Assembly (NCBI GenBank): GCA_022818135.1
Contig: JAFMSR010000017.1
Coordinates: forward strand, 3,785,476 to 3,849,475
Reading direction: 5' to 3'
DNA: 64,000 bases
From: Saxidomus purpurata
Taxonomy: Eukaryota; Mollusca; Bivalvia; Venerida; Veneridae
Below are positions 63,640-64,000 of the stretch, one piece after another. The position numbers and the translations under genes were made by a program. Numbering within the stretch: the first letter of the stretch is position 1; every line of letters begins with the position of its first letter. The notes below the pieces were generated by a model, which saw nothing but the letters and a program-made list of their open reading frames with translations, had not been told where the DNA came from and searched no databases.

Positions 63640-64000
63640 CACCATCCTTTCACCATTTCCTTCAAAGGACATCTCATCTCAAACCACTGGGCCAGTGATA
63701 ATGAGACTTGGCAGGGATGTTCCTAGCATGAAGCTCTATCAAAGCTGTTCAAAATTACTTCCATTCCATGCAGAGCTCTGTTGTCATGGCAATAGAATAT
63801 CTTTAAAATTTTGTTTCTCAAAAATCTGAAGGCACAGAGCTTAGATACTTGGCAGGTAATATAGTCTAGTGGATCTCTAGTACAAGTCAAATCATGACCT
63901 CTCTTTCAAGATTGTTCAAATTATGACCCCCAGGACCCCACCAGTGGAGTGGGGGGGGGGGGGGAAGTTCATTATACCCCCGAAATGAAGTACTTACAGA
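63640..64000 (+). mobile_element. Copy of the 165-bp tandem-core family, cut by window end
   Basis: Contains CCATTTCCTTCAAAGGACAT, TTGGCAGGGATGTTCCTAGC and TTCCATTCCATGCAGAGCTC, the head of the 17636 cluster, plus one core unit. A 14-G run at 63951-63964 lies near the window end. Confidence 0.7.

Overview
The window is nuclear DNA from an animal, most likely a bivalve mollusc. Short exons with GT/AG borders are spread over kilobases of AT-rich introns full of tRNA-derived SINEs, minisatellites, miniature DNA transposons and Helitron/'pearl'-like tandem-core elements of the sort known from bivalves. There are no bacterial operons, phage genes or CRISPR arrays, and almost all ORFs over 60 codons are chance or repeat ORFs. 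The bivalve assignment is inferred from repeat style and protein similarity, not from a marker gene.

Two genes can be read with confidence. (1) The 3' half of a cyclase-associated protein (CAP) gene lies on the + strand: six exons between 12437 and 21063 encode the poly-proline segment, the WH2-like segment and the whole C-terminal CARP beta domain. I could not find its N-terminal exons in 1-12436. (2) A complete TM9SF1-type nonaspanin lies on the - strand from 57957 down to 32398. Its 14 exons join in frame to 1,755 nt (584 residues plus stop), from signal peptide to a C-terminal KMD. The two genes converge, with about 11.3 kb of UTR and repeats between their stop codons. Upstream of TM9SF1, a probable first coding exon of an unidentified + strand gene (58641-58727) sits head to head with it, which suggests a shared promoter region at 57958-58640.

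Layout: 1-12.4 kb is mostly non-coding, with a 48/56-bp minisatellite (1.15-2.06 kb), SINEs, a pogo-like MITE (4.9-5.65 kb) and a minisatellite zone (9.25-11.1 kb). The CAP exons at 12.4-21.1 kb have SINEs, a 143-bp array carrying estrogen-response-element-like palindromes and a roughly 165-bp array in their introns. 21-32.4 kb holds CAP 3' UTR, intergenic DNA and a Helitron-like element inside a 20-bp minisatellite. 32.4-58 kb is TM9SF1, whose introns hold MITEs (three around exons 6 and 7), tandem-core elements and a probable Harbinger transposase remnant. 58-64 kb contains the putative promoter and exon, a tRNA-Val-like sequence and more copies of the 165-bp family.

The most notable structure is an architecture shared by at least five elements of unrelated sequence: a 130-170-bp tandem core, a GAC-type tetranucleotide tract and a short terminal hairpin. 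Several cores carry nuclear-receptor half-sites. I found no gene cluster that looks like a new biochemical system.
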